The notes under the pieces: generated by a model | The model's input: the letters and a program-made list of their open reading frames with translations, nothing else | Databases searched by the model: none | Told to the model about the DNA's origin: nothing | From: Primulina eburnea | Lineage: Eukaryota > Streptophyta > Magnoliopsida > Lamiales > Gesneriaceae | Direction of reading: 5' to 3' | Assembly: GCF_022965805.1 (NCBI RefSeq) | Contig: NC_133101.1 | Location: forward strand, 4,340,001 to 4,404,000 | Length of the DNA: 64,000 nt | In this document: positions 50,105 to 62,019 of the stretch, piece by piece | How the letters are laid out: every line of letters starts with the position of its first letter | Numbering within the stretch: position 1 is the stretch's first letter | Position numbers and translations under genes: made by a program

Positions 50105-53100
50105 TTAAAGAAGTTTCATCATGAAACCATACCTCACTTCTGGCGAAGCTCTTGGGTAAGGCCAATTTGCTCCTTCGGGGATCTTAATGAATTTATAGCC
50201 TTGGTTTGCATACAACATGGTTGCTCCTCGGTTGTTAAGATCACAATGTAAAGCTATGGAACGACATCCCCAACTTTTAGCTTCTTCCTCTGCTTTAGCG
50301 ATTAGCCTCTTCGCTATTCCCTTTCTGCGGTATTCATCTCGAACAGCGACATTTGACAAGTACGCGATTCCTGTCCTGTCCACAACCACAACATGCTTCA
50401 CTTCAACACATGTTTACCTATGTGGCTGAATCTAGGAATTTCGTGAAGAGAGCTAAGCCTGAAAGAGGATTGACTCAATGGAATGCATCGGATCAATTTT
50501 GAAATTTTGAAAAATTACACATAAAATCGAACATTTTGTCGTCTGAAGGGGTAAGCCTACACTCAGTAAAGGTTCATCCATCACTTGCCCGAACTTCGAT
50601 CATGCATTGTAATAAAACCTTAAACATTTATATGGGATATCTCAAAGCCGATAAACTTCTATGGTTATGACTATATATCATAGCAATGTTTTGTACTGAA
50701 CAGTAAAAGCATTCACCATTATGAAATTCACTAAACCCCATCTTAGGAGCCGAGAATAGCAGTAAAGCATAAACAAAATTTGGACCAAGTTTCGAAGTTC
50801 AAGGCAGGCTGTTGACAAGAGTGAGTTGCCACCATCATCTAGCCTAAGGTAATGATTTGTTTTATCCCTAAACTTCTATTTTCCCCATTATTACTGGATC
50901 TGCCCACTTCAGCACAAAAATAACTAGAAAAGAAGAAGAAAACAAGTGTCTAAGTTACCTTCTTTGTCGAAGAGGTCCTTTCCTCGGAAGAAAATCTGCC
51001 ACCGTATCCACGGTAAGAATCCCCGCTACATATCCTTTATTTAGACTAAACTTTCCCTTAAAAACTCCAATTTTGAAATCTTCACTGCCTAAGAAAAAAG
51101 AATCTTCACCAGAACTACCAATTACAGCAACCAGAAAAGTCCTCTTGCAGCCATTTGGTGATGAGAATCCAAAGAGCATTCCAATGAGCCGGTTAACTCT
51201 CAATGCTAAATCCAGAGGGAAAGTGTACATAGGAAAGAAAGAACTGCAGTGTGTCTCAGCTACTTCCCAGCAGTCATCTATCCTTGCTTCGCGAACAACA
51301 ACCTCAGGAGATGTCATTGGGAACAGTTCTGCCACCTGACTTGCCATACAAGTCCCTATAAAAAGAATACTTTTTCTGAGTCCGTTTTGGAAGTTTGGTT
51401 TTCAAGATCTTCTAATTTACAAAAATATCAAGTTATTACATAGTTTACATCATTTACTAATACCAGTACAATTTCTTCATTTTCAACACCTCGAAAATGG
51501 TATCTAATTAACGTTCCAATATCAAATCTTTAGTTTAATTACAAATATATCAGTTGATGATGAAAAACAGGACATAAATCCTATTTAAGGTTAAAACTAA
51601 AGTACTCCTGATTCCTGAATCAAACAGGTCTGAAATCTATCATATTACGGCTTCTAAAAACCGACTCAGATATCTATCATATTACGGCTATGCTTAAATT
51701 TGGACGTCAATGTGATAAAAGTAAAAACAGAAAAGTAGAGGCTATAGTTACTGTGAGTTGAACCCAAAATCCAAGTCATGGAAAACCAATAGCTCTGCCA
51801 CTGATCTATTAGTTGGCTACACTACCTGCACATGATTGATTCTCATAGTCTTCTTATCGTCGGTGTCAACATGTAATTGCACACCTAGCTCTGAATCTTG
51901 GGACATTTTATTAACACATCTTTCAAGGATTTTCAGGTAATACACCTTCATTTACCTGCTCAATTTGGCAAGGTCTCATCTTGACCATTAAAACAAGGGA
52001 TATGTTCATATCATCAAATATGGTCGGGGAAACCAAAATTTTGATTGAATACTATATTGCTGCTTTTTTAATGTTTGTTGAAGTACGTGTAGATTAAGAG
52101 GGAGAACCAAAGAATCATAGATTAGTGATATTCCTACCCCAAGAGGAAAATAATTGTAAATAATGCATTCCGATAATGTGGTAAATCAAGAGGTGTTGGG
52201 TGGAACTGATTGCATCCCAAAACAATCATGAAAAATTTAATCAAACTTTGAATTTAATTCTCTCTCACTCTCAGAATAAACTATGTATTCTCAAAATTTT
52301 GCTTCATGATTCTTCGGCCAATTCTAAACCAATTGTTGCATCTTAACAACCAAAATTCCAATTCTTTCTACCTCTATCTCTATCTCTGGCTCCAAGCTTC
52401 CTTTCCTTCAACTCATCCAGTTTCTCAGTCACGTGCTCGAGTGCTCAATCACAAGCCACAAATGTATTCGATGTGAAACATTGTAAACACATTTCTAAAT
52501 GGTCTCCCACTGTGCTCAACTGAATGTATGATTTTCTAATCATGTGTAACGAATCTTGAATATCTGACTCAACTCTGTACATTGGACAGCTGTGGGAGTA
52601 CATATCTATACTGTCAATACACAGGCCAGTATCAGAATACATAGTTGTTAACATAGATTCAGTCCTAAGTATTAATACTTAATAGAAGCAGGTGATGAGA
52701 CAATTTCCTTTGCTTGCCATAGACTCTGAAATCATTGCTTCACTTTCAGACTTGGCTTCAGCAGATTTAGCATTTGACTAATAACACAAATCTTACAAAA
52801 GGAAAACGATCAATTCTATTACTCCTCATCCCACCAGTTTGTGTCATATTAGGCACATAATCTCAAGACATATTTTCCTGAATTAAGATAATCTGACAAT
52901 CATGCAGTAAAACTATCATAGAGTTATACAAGTAACTGCTCGACTTAACCTAGAGAAAAGCTTGAATCTTGATCGAACTGAAAACCAAAAACTGCAGTAC
53001 TAAACTTTACTATCCTCACTCATATTTCTATGTTCCCCTGGCAATTCTTGGACCTTAATTCACCCTATCTAATGCCCAAAAACAAGAAAACTGACTTTTT

Positions 53101-53266
53101 TTTCCATACCTGATGTCAAGGGATGCGAAGAAGAGAAACCAGAGGTGGGAATTCCGTAACCAGAAATCGAAGAAAATGGCCGACGCTTCGGATTATTGGA
53201 ACTGAGAAATAGACTAAAACTACGGCTGCAGCTATTTACAAGCGTCGCACAAGAAACGCCTTGCAT
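50105..53266 (-). CDS. GCN5-related N-acetyltransferase (GNAT), probably plastid-targeted
   Basis: Three exons on the minus strand, 53266-53110, 51355-50959 and 50375-50105, join in phase to 274 aa. Residues 1-50 are rich in Ser and Arg and poor in acidic residues, as in a chloroplast transit peptide. The GNAT fold follows: VVVREARIDDCWEVAETHC, CKRTFLVAVIG, GYVAGILTVDTVADFLPR, then TGIAYLSNVAVRDEYRRKGIAKRLI. RRKGIA is the acetyl-CoA pyrophosphate-binding motif A. The end is ALHCDLNNRGATMLYANQGY and YGFMMKLL. Plant plastid GNATs acetylate lysines and N-termini; this sequence resembles the GNAT6-type branch, which is a recollection. The first intron is large (1.75 kb). A second in-frame Met (MASQVAEL, 51347) could yield a shorter form without the transit peptide. 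Confidence 0.88.
51356..53109 (-). other. Large first intron of the GNAT gene
   Basis: This 1.75-kb intron has a GTATGG donor (53109) and a TATAG acceptor (51356). It contains a small direct repeat, ATCTATCATATTACGGCT, at about 51637 and 51671. No gene is inside it. Confidence 0.7.
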
Positions 53267-53483
53267 TCCTCAACAATTCCAACCCCTCCACTCTCCCTCA
53301 CTCGCGGGGCGGAGGTGGAGTAAGAATCGATAAAACCAACAGTATGTCTCCGAGATTCTGGGACTGCAAGAATCTGGGATTTTGCTTCGTTTGTGTAATT
53401 GGATCCTCAGATTCTTGCTTGTGTCAAGGTGAAGATAAAAATAGATTGCCTTACCCAAAATAAGCTTAAGAGATATTTGTTAT
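53267..53483 (-). promoter_or_regulatory. GNAT 5' leader and proximal promoter
   Basis: Mixed-composition sequence immediately upstream of the GNAT start codon, in contrast to the AT-rich DNA beyond 53460. The leader is inferred. Miniature element n begins only about 220 bp upstream of the start codon, inside what must be the promoter. Confidence 0.35.
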
Positions 53484-53665
53484 GACAAAAATTCGTGAGA
53501 GACGGTCTCACAGATCGAATTTATGAGACGGATCTCTTATTTGAGTCATCCATGAAAAAGTATTACTTTTTATTCTAAGATTATTATTTTTTATTGTGAA
53601 TATGGATAGGATTGACCCGTCTCACAGATTAAGATCCGTGAGACGGTCTTACATGAGACCAACTC
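53484..53665 (+). mobile_element. Miniature element, copy n
   Basis: The element runs from GACAAAAATTCGTGAGAGACGG to GAGACCAACTC. The flanks ATTTGTTAT and ATTTGTTAA agree at eight of nine bases. It lies just upstream of the GNAT gene. Confidence 0.85.
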
Positions 53666-53972
53666 ATTTGTTAATAATTAATTAATATACAAGCACGATA
53701 ATTAAGTTTTTGACGTAACAATCAAATAAATCCATAAATACAAATAAAAAATGTATTCTTAAATGAATTTTTTTTTGATAATGTTTATTGACTTGAAAGT
53801 TTTTCATAAATAAAGTGGCAACCCTTTCAAAAAAGAGAGAATGAAAATCAAAATTTGAAATTTACCAAAAAATCATCTTTAGTAAGTTTCATACAGAAAG
53901 CATATGAAATAAACTTGTTTTTTTTTTCAAAGTTCAATCCAAAGTCCAACTATGCAATCATAAATGTTTTAA

Positions 53973-54098
53973 CACAAAAACTCTTATTAGACAGTTTCAC
54001 TGATATAAAAAAATATTACTTTTACGTCAAAATTATTACTTTTTATATATAAATATGAATAAAATTGATCCATCTCAAGAATAAAATACTGTCTAACA
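53973..54098 (+). mobile_element. Miniature element, degenerate copy o
   Basis: Only the core is recognisable: AAAATATTACTTTTACGTCA, ATTATTACTTTTTATATA and AAAATTGATCCATCTCA, with worn ends ATTAGACAGTTTCACTGAT and AATACTGTCTAAC. It is an old relative of the same family. Confidence 0.55.
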
Positions 54099-54214
54099 AT
54101 ACATATAAACTAAAATATATTGACTATTAATAACATGTATTTGTGTATACATGTAATGATTTCAAAAGTTTTATTATATTTCGAAACTTAAAACTTAAAT
54201 TATATTTAAAAATA

Positions 54215-54396
54215 GGCAAAAACTTGTGTGAGACGGTCTCACGGGTCGTATTTGTGAGACGGATCTTTTATTTGGATTATCCATTAAAAAGTATTACTTT
54301 TTATGCTAAGAGTGTTATTTTTTATTGTGAATATGGGTAGGATTGACCCGTCTCACAGATTATGATCCGTGAGACGGTCTCACATGAGACTCACTC
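54215..54396 (+). mobile_element. Miniature element, copy p
   Basis: The best-preserved copy, 182 bp, from GGCAAAAACTTGTGTGAGACGG to GAGACTCACTC, with both GTGAGACGGTCTCAC palindromes intact. A perfect 9-bp duplication TTAAAAATA lies at 54206-54214 and 54397-54405. It can serve as the reference for the family. Confidence 0.9.
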
Positions 54397-54405
54397 TTAA
54401 AAATA

Positions 54406-55311
54406 TACAATCGATTTTAGAAGTCAGTTAGAAAATTAGTAATTGAAAAATAATGAACGGTCCAAAAACTTATGTATTACCACTGAAGCTATTTTTGGAA
54501 AAAAAAATCTTTTATATGTATGTGTAAATGTATATAGAAAAACAATTGATTTGATGAATCTTTAGTATAATTTTTTTATGGAATTATGCCTCTCCATTTT
54601 TATTTTTAATACATGTAAGGTAGACAGAATTGATTAGATCCATTGTCCCACCGCATGAAATAGATAAATTGCGTTCGTAATTCTCCTACCAGCCAAAATA
54701 ATGGATCAAAACCACCCCTCCCCCACCTAATTATGGATTGCGAGCTAGCCAACCCGGCTTCAATATAATTTTTAACATCATAGTTCATCAAAATTATTGA
54801 AAATAATGTACTAACAGAGTCTCAATTTGAGTGATTATATTTTTATTAATATTGAAAAACAAACAAAGAATTATTTTTCTAATCACATAGCATCGATAAA
54901 GGTCACTAAGGCATACTTAATGCAACCAACAACTTACCATTTCAAACCATATTGGCAAGCACAGTTGCGCACATCACAGTTAAATTCGTAGCAGCTAAGG
55001 GTTAAAAGCATAGAAAAGCAATTTTATGGCTTCTGAGGAGCTGAACCTGCCCAGGAACTATTGATAAAAGTTTAAATCTTGGTCAAATTCTCCCCGAAAC
55101 ATGGACCACAAATAAATAAACCAAAAAAGAAGAAAGGAAAAAAAATAACACCTACATAATTCATATTCATCGAAGCCACCAGAGGCTCGTAACGTTTCAA
55201 ACTACATTCTCCATCATATCTTCAGCTCTTTTAACCTCTGCTGACTCCTGCAGCATGTCTTGAACTGATATTCTAATCTCATTTATGGGTGTTTTTGTAC
55301 TGGTTGATGAA
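54406..55311 (-). other. Spacer and 3' flank of the DRB gene
   Basis: AT-rich to about 54880, then mixed sequence that probably contains the DRB 3' UTR. A minus-strand frame (55448-55197) overlaps the end of the DRB coding exon and continues past its stop; it is discussed under the DRB gene. Confidence 0.4.
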
Positions 55312-58300
55312 CTAATAGAGCTCGAAACCGGCGCCTGGATTTTGACCTCTTGGGACTTCGAATGATGGTGGCTCAAGTTGTAGTGTCGGAACCTCAGAAA
55401 ATGGTGCCAAATGAACAGGTAATAACTTCGGACAAAGAGGTTCCTCAACTCGAACTAGGGGAAGCTTAAAGAAAGGAGAGTCACCAAGTCTACCTGAAGC
55501 AACTCTAGAAAGTGGTGGCTGCTCTACCCGAGCTGGTGGAGGTCTGGAAAATTGTGGACTCTCTACTTTAACTGCTGGGTGTATATTGGGTAGCTCCTCC
55601 ATCTGATCAGGAGAAGTAGCGGATACTGGAACAGCTTGTCTCACACGTACAGAGGGTGCCATACGCAATACAGGAGGTCTTGCCCCCATTGAAGACTGGG
55701 TTGATGGGAGAGGTGGAGCAGAGAAAACCGGAATTGCATTTCGTATTGTCACTGGTGGTGCAATTCTTTGGTGGGGGATACAGCGCTGGACTGGAATATA
55801 TGGAGCTGCTCCTGCTGCATGGAACTTATGAGATTGGGGTATTTGGTTGTCTATCAATGATGAGAGGCACTCATTTGCAACGGTCATTGCATGTTGGCTT
55901 TGAGCTATCTTACATATATTTTGAAACACAGCACTATTGCTGACAGTTGGAACATTTTTGTCGCGAGGAGCTGTTTTTGGGCAAATCAATGGAAGAATTT
56001 TGGAGGTTGTAGCTGGAGACTGCTGTGTACTCGATGGTCTAGGATTTAGAGCTGGGAATTTTATAGGAAAACATTTTTTTTCCAATTTTGCCTTTATGAG
56101 GTACTTCTGCAATGCGTGAGCCACTGTTACATGCTCTGGCTCATCCTTACGCTTCTCAAACATTGAACTCTCCAATTGTTGCACCACTGAGAAGATAAGA
56201 AAGAACAAAAAAAGATAAACAAGTCAGGTTTGGTCGATGCTTTTGCAATTAAATGAATCACTTGCTGATCCTCGAGAGTAAAATATCATGACCTAATAAT
56301 TTATTCTAAGTAGAGCCTCAAATTCTCCATTTGTATTCAATTTTTTTAGTGCAATTCCTTGACGCGACCCACCGTTTTTTCTTTTAGGCTGATAAACCAG
56401 GTTAAGATAGCCCTTCAAGAAGCATTCTTCAAAGGGATCAATTTAAGGGTCTTAAAAAATTCAACATGATGGGACTACTCATTCACTAAATAAACTGGGT
56501 CAAGATATTATTCATATAAGCATAGTCAAAAGATTGTGTGCAAAGGCCTTGACCAAATTTAAGATAATGAGCCTATCATTTTTTCTAAACCAGACTGAGA
56601 GCCATCAAAATTACATTGAATAAAGTAGATTTAAGCATTTTGTGTTTACTGATGGATTCATACAACCCTAGGCACTCCCAACTGGGATACAGATGACTGA
56701 GCAGCTGCCTCAACTACACTACAAATCTCTATAGAGATAAGTTGGGTAAAAGTCTAATATTTTATACGTCAAACAAGTAGGATTCATGCATATAGTACAA
56801 ATCTAAGATCATCAGAGGCTATAGGCTATAGCCCTCGGTCACCTACACACCACCACAATTGAATAAACCACCTTCAAATCCACTTCTCTAGTTCAGCTCT
56901 TATCCACAACATGATCTAACCCTACAGGGTATCTTGGGTTGCCCATGGGTAGCTGGTGAACTGACAGCTTGGCTACAGCGGAGTGGGTCAGTAAAAGAGG
57001 TTGTGGAAATAAAGTTGGTTTTCTTTCTTTTTCCCTTTCTCTTCCACTAGAGTAAAAGGTGATTCATACAGATGAAGAAATTATTTCTATGAAACTAGAG
57101 GCTTCAAGCATAAAGATAATAACAGCTAAAATAAATAAAAAAAGAAAGATCAATGCGGCTATCCCCACAGGCTTCATGAAAGTATACATAAAAAATAAAA
57201 TTAGTTGATTTGTCCCCCGTTCGACTCAACAACAGAATTGCTTTGTAGTGCACTTAATCATAGTATAGTAGCTTTATTTAGAATACCTGGTATCCTGTGC
57301 CCAGCTTAAATATTTTCTCAACACTTCACAAGGAATATCTGTTGCATTTGAGAATCATTTTCATTTCTTCACATATTATCTTTTTATTCTGAGGGAGAAT
57401 GGGACAGACTACAGAGTAGAAAAAGACAAATTTGCACACTTGTTCTTCAGAAATTTTAAAACTGACTAAAAAATCTCCCTCAAGTCCTTTTATAATTCTC
57501 TCATTTTTGATATTCAAGAAAGTTCTTCGAACAGTTAGTATACTGATTTTTGAATGATTTGAAAAAAAAAATGAATTGTCCTATTCTTCCCAAGTATCTG
57601 CCAGTTTCCCTTTACCCTCTTCATTGTTGCATGATAACTCATCTTTTGGGTAAAAGAATATTAGGAGCCTTACTACTAGTGTATGACGGTACACCAAATT
57701 GGCGTCTATAGATCTACTGCATTAAGTTGACTCACATACATGATTTCAGAGATAACCAAGCTGCCATGGCTGCGTTCTTTTCTGCTTGCTTCTTATTCTT
57801 AGCTGGCTCACCAGTAAATATAACCTTTGCCAACTCTACAGTACACGTAAAAACTGGAAGGTGGCCAAGACCTGTTCTGAAAGTTGTATAACTAGGCAAA
57901 GATGCTCCCACTCTTTGTGAGACCTCCTGCAGAAGATTCTTATAGACACCTGTCTCGTCCTGCATTACAGAGTTTATCACAGAAAAGGCATTAGCTGGCA
58001 AGCCAGGAATCGTACAAGTTTACACACAAACTGTGAAGAAAGTAGAAAATTCATATGGAAGCGAACAAACATAATCTGACATTCTGATCTCCAAAAAGCA
58101 ACTACGGCTTAAGTATACTAGTCCATAAAAAAGCAATTTTGAAGGAGTCCCAAGGTCAGGGTACATTAAGGAGATTGTTCAAGACATTGTGTGCATATCG
58201 CACAATTTTCTATACAGCCTCTTTCGTAGATCTTTCTCACCAATACTGCTCAAACAATCTGCAAAATTTTTTACAGACCAGAAATGTTACGAGGTATCAA

Positions 58301-59909
58301 TTGACTCATTATACTCAGATACGGTCATTGGACCGATTAAAGGTAACTTTTCTATTGACTCACCAAAACTTTCATGAGGGGTAATTTACACACACAAATA
58401 GTCAGTATTAAGCAAAGTTAACTAGGCATATCATTATTATGCAATAAGCACTCTTTGCTATGCTTATACTACCATGTTGACAAAACAAGATATAGTATAA
58501 TTAACTGATCAGTTGTTCGTAGGTGACATGCTTTTGCAAGTTGCTTGACAAAATAGCAAGTCCAATTGACAACAGATTCAGAAGTCTTAATCGGTAAATT
58601 TAAAATTTTGGAATGGATCTACGAGGATCGGGTTGGAGTTCATTACATACATCTAATTGATTCTAGCTCATGTTTGATCCCATAATTATTTGTCACAAAT
58701 GGGCATACTATGTCATGCGTATAGCATTAATGATAGTTTATCGTGTGAATCAGCAATAAAAAATAATGAACTTATTACTTATCAAAGAATTTCATTCCTT
58801 CTGGAATTCAAAACCTGACACCATCGGTTTGTCTTAATTATAGGCATTGGGTAGAGGCACGCTTCGAAATGCCAGGGTTCTTGGCTTCTTGCTTTGTTGA
58901 AGCAACAGTTCGAGGTAAAAGTATAGTCATGATCATATCTGTTTTTCTCTTGGTCATTATAGCAATATTTACCCTGAGTTTAAAAGCTCACCTTAGCATA
59001 TAACCTGCCAACATGATTCTTGTGATCCATAAATCAACTTCATAATGTCATAGTTTGTGGCCTCACGAGCCTCGCATAAAAAATATCTATTGAGCTCCAC
59101 AGAGTCTATCCACAATAATTATTATTTTCTCTAAATATATTTCATAATGATAGATGATGGCTCCAAAGATATACTACCCAAGATGGCAAGATCTGGTCAA
59201 AACTCGATAATTCAAAGCACCTAAATGGGATGTTAATAACAGGAATTAGATTAACTAGAAATGCTATAACAGATGCCACATTAAGACGCCCATAATCAAT
59301 CGAATGCCCACTTGCTGAACAACTCAATCAAATAACAGATTTGAACATCCACCACATTAATCAACGGAAGCAGATTCACCCTTAGACTCCTCTAAAGAAA
59401 AACAACATGGTAATGTAGCAGCATTCGTTCTTATCGCGGGAACATCTCTTAATATCCATGGCAAAGCCATGCACTAGCTGTTATACTTTGTTTCCCTCCT
59501 CTTTATGGTATTTACTTATCAAAACAACTTCAACAAGATAAAAGCACAGTCAAAGCACAAAGAAAGTGAATCGAAAAACAAAAACAAAGCAAAGGGCGGA
59601 CATTTTTCCTCCTCACAGAATCAAGTTACTTAAATTAACTCAAAACCAACATATTAATCTCACCAGAATCCTCGCAGCAAGGGAATTGGAGGGGCCACGG
59701 CAAGAGAGCGCATTGAGCGCCACCTCAGCAGAAGAATGCTCCGCCTGACGCAGCGTGCAGCAGTAGCTCGGACTCTCAAACGTCTCGCCGTTAAAATTAA
59801 CGGCAGCCTTGAAGCGCGGCGCGTGGTCGGGACCTTCTCGAATGCAAGTGTATGACGGCAGATTGAAGCAGCTCCGCTGTGCCAGCTCCTGCAGCTGGTT
59901 CTTATACAT
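55312..59909 (-). CDS. DRB2: DRB2-like double-stranded RNA-binding protein
   Basis: Three minus-strand exons, 59909-59664, 57959-57740 and 56186-55312, join in phase to 446 aa. Two dsRNA-binding domains lie at the N-terminus. The first, about 2-69, has MYKNQLQELAQRSCFNLPSY, PRFKAAVNFNGETF and AEHSSAEVALNALS. The second, about 88-155, has VYKNLLQEVSQRVGASLPSY, FTCTVELAKVIFTG and KKQAEKNAAMAAWLSLK. The long C-terminal half is Pro-rich, with repeats such as RPPPARVEQPPL and LPLVRVEEPLCP and an IRNAIPVFSAPPLP motif. This is the layout of the plant DRB2/3/5 group, small-RNA pathway cofactors; DRB2 works with DICER-like enzymes in miRNA-guided repression. Length is nearest DRB2. An overlapping frame near the stop suggests the C-terminus may be altered by an indel. 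Confidence 0.9.
56187..57739 (-). other. Intron 2 of the DRB2-like gene
   Basis: A 1.55-kb intron between the second dsRBD exon and the C-terminal exon, with a GTATGT donor and a CTTCTCAG acceptor. Nothing else was recognised inside. Confidence 0.7.
57960..59663 (-). other. Intron 1 of the DRB2-like gene
   Basis: A 1.7-kb intron separating the two dsRBD exons, with a GTGAGA donor and a GTAATGCAG acceptor. No embedded gene was found. Confidence 0.7.
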
Positions 59910-60520
59910 CTCTACAAAACACAAAAAACAGAAGAAAAAAAACCCAAAAAAAATATCAACTAAACCACTAAAATCCCAACATCCCTTGTATCATTCCGAC
60001 GCACGCTCTTCACATTTCAACTAAAAAATGCAGCAGATCAATTAGCTGCATTCCAACAGAAATCAGACCCAATCTTCATCATTCCGAGAGACAAATTCCT
60101 AGGGTTTCCACTTGAATCTCTCGAAAAATAGGCAGAAATATTTCTGAGAGAGAGAGAATAGGACTTGCAAACATTTTTGTGTACAGTAGTAATTTATGGC
60201 TTTAAAGAGAGAGCGACGGAGAGAGGAGTTCTGCTCATTGTTTTCTATGGCTCAGATACGACGAGACGAGATTCCAGCCGTTGGATGAGTGTGGGGGAAG
60301 GGCTACGGTGGGGTAGGGTGCATGGGAAAGTGGTATGGGGATTTAATGTGGAATTTATGGAGGATTTTGAATAAGATACAACATTGGGATTTAAATGAGG
60401 ATTTATTGATTCTGCAGAAAAGAAAAGAAAAGAGCAATTCATCCATTCCGCCCTTCATTAAATAATCTCTATATTTTGGAAAAAAAGATTTACTCAATTA
60501 ATTTTCATATTAATATAATA
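59910..60520 (-). promoter_or_regulatory. DRB2-like 5' leader and promoter
   Basis: Mixed-composition sequence upstream of the start codon, with a GA-repeat GAGAGAGAGA on + near 60146-60155 (a CT-rich tract on the coding strand, common in plant leaders). The region becomes AT-rich beyond about 60470. The transcription start is not resolved. Confidence 0.4.
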
Positions 60521-61439
60521 TCAAGAAAATAATAAATTCATGCTAAAATCTAGTAATAATTTTCCTTACTTGCCATTTTCTCATTTAATTTAATTATTAT
60601 AAATGTCCAATTGCAGGCGTTAAATGCTTATACAACTTTTTTTAAAAAAATTAATTGGACACCAGTCATTTTTTGTAGTTAGTTTCATTTATATTTTTAA
60701 AATAAGGGTTAGTGTTATATTATATTTGTGAATTTTACTCCTTTTTTGGGAGTGGAACTACAAACAAGGGTAGAACTACATTTGGGGCACTGCGAGAATA
60801 TTTGGATGGACAAGATTCACACACATGTGATTTTAAAAAAATTAATGAACCTTATGTATGTGTGGTTAAATTTAGACCTTTGATTCTATCATGGGTAGTG
60901 TCCATACATATATGATGAAATCAACCTATAAATTGAGGTTGTGTCTTAATATAATATAGATATAATTATTGATTATCGATATAATTTCTTGGAAACTTAC
61001 AATTTGATTTATATATCTATCTTTTTCAAATTTTAGTCTCCCATAAAAAATGAATAAATTATAAAATATTGACATATATATGAGCAAATTTAATACAATT
61101 GCAAGAAATTATTAAAATTGAATTGGTAAAATGACTGCCCCAACAAAGCGGCAAGGTATATTACTTGGTGGGCCTTTACATATAGATGAAGCACCAACTG
61201 CCTCATCACACAAGGCCCAATCCATTTAGTTCATATGTAGTTTGATTAACACTAATCTATGTGATTACAAATTATTTAATTTCTAATATCTCATTTTTAT
61301 TCATAAACAAGAAGAGCTAGCGTTCATAAACAACTAGAAATATTCCATCCTCCTCTGTCTGTTGCGGGTCAAGGTCTCCTTCTCCCTCTTTTTGAAACTA
61401 CTTACATCACGATATCTTTTTCTTTTTGACATTACGTGC
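60521..61439 (+). other. Intergenic spacer
   Basis: AT-rich, with a short more balanced stretch at 60745-60915. No product or repeat was recognised. Confidence 0.35.
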
Positions 61440-61520
61440 ACTTCTCGAAAGGCGATGAAAGGGCATGCTATAGCGGATCTACTGGCCGAGTACCCGGTCG
61501 AGTCCTCGACTGACCTATTC
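61440..61520 (+). pseudogene. Short scrap of a Ty3/gypsy polyprotein (RNase H region)
   Basis: The + frame reads SRKAMKGHAIADLLAEYPVE, which closely follows the KAIKGQAIADFLAEHP-type motif of the gypsy RNase H region in plant retrotransposons. Only about 20 residues are convincing, and the sequence on both sides does not continue the domain. It is a relic. Confidence 0.5.
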
Positions 61521-62015
61521 TATTGGTGGAGCTGCTCGACTGAAAGAAAGGGGTTACTTTTCTGATCCTAACAAAATAAGTTATAATGCTAAAAGATTAT
61601 CAAGAGTAAAAAACTGTTGTAATGGACAGATTACAACTTTCCAAATAAGAATCAACCAATCCATGGGTTTAGTAGTCCTTTGTACTTTGTTCAAAGGTGA
61701 TTAGAAAAACACACTTGTATAGTTAAGTGAATGTTGAATATGGATTGCCCACCGTGAGTAGACAAATATTTGAGTGTATGTTTTTTGTGAGACTGTCTCA
61801 TATGAGTTTTTGTGAAGACTTAATTTAGAAATTAAGTATGGAGTATTGGTTGACTCGTGAGATTAGATGATAAATTAAAAGATAAGGATAACATAACTGT
61901 TTTTTTTAACTCCAATTATTGTAAAACACGAGTCAATGCGAGATGATGCAAGAATATTGAATATTTAACATTTATATCAAATGACGTCTTACGATTTGTA
62001 ATACCGATGTCATTC
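61521..62015 (+). other. Intergenic spacer with a miniature-element remnant
   Basis: GTGAGACTGTCTCATATGAG at about 61788-61807 recalls one end of the miniature family, with AGTTTTTGTG after it. No full element was found and nothing else was recognised. Confidence 0.35.
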
Positions 62016-62019
62016 TAAA

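Noticed and set aside
55320..55370. A mini-intron joining the two DRB C-terminal frames
   Set aside because: The only GT...AG pair that would do it is about 22 nt, far below plant intron size.
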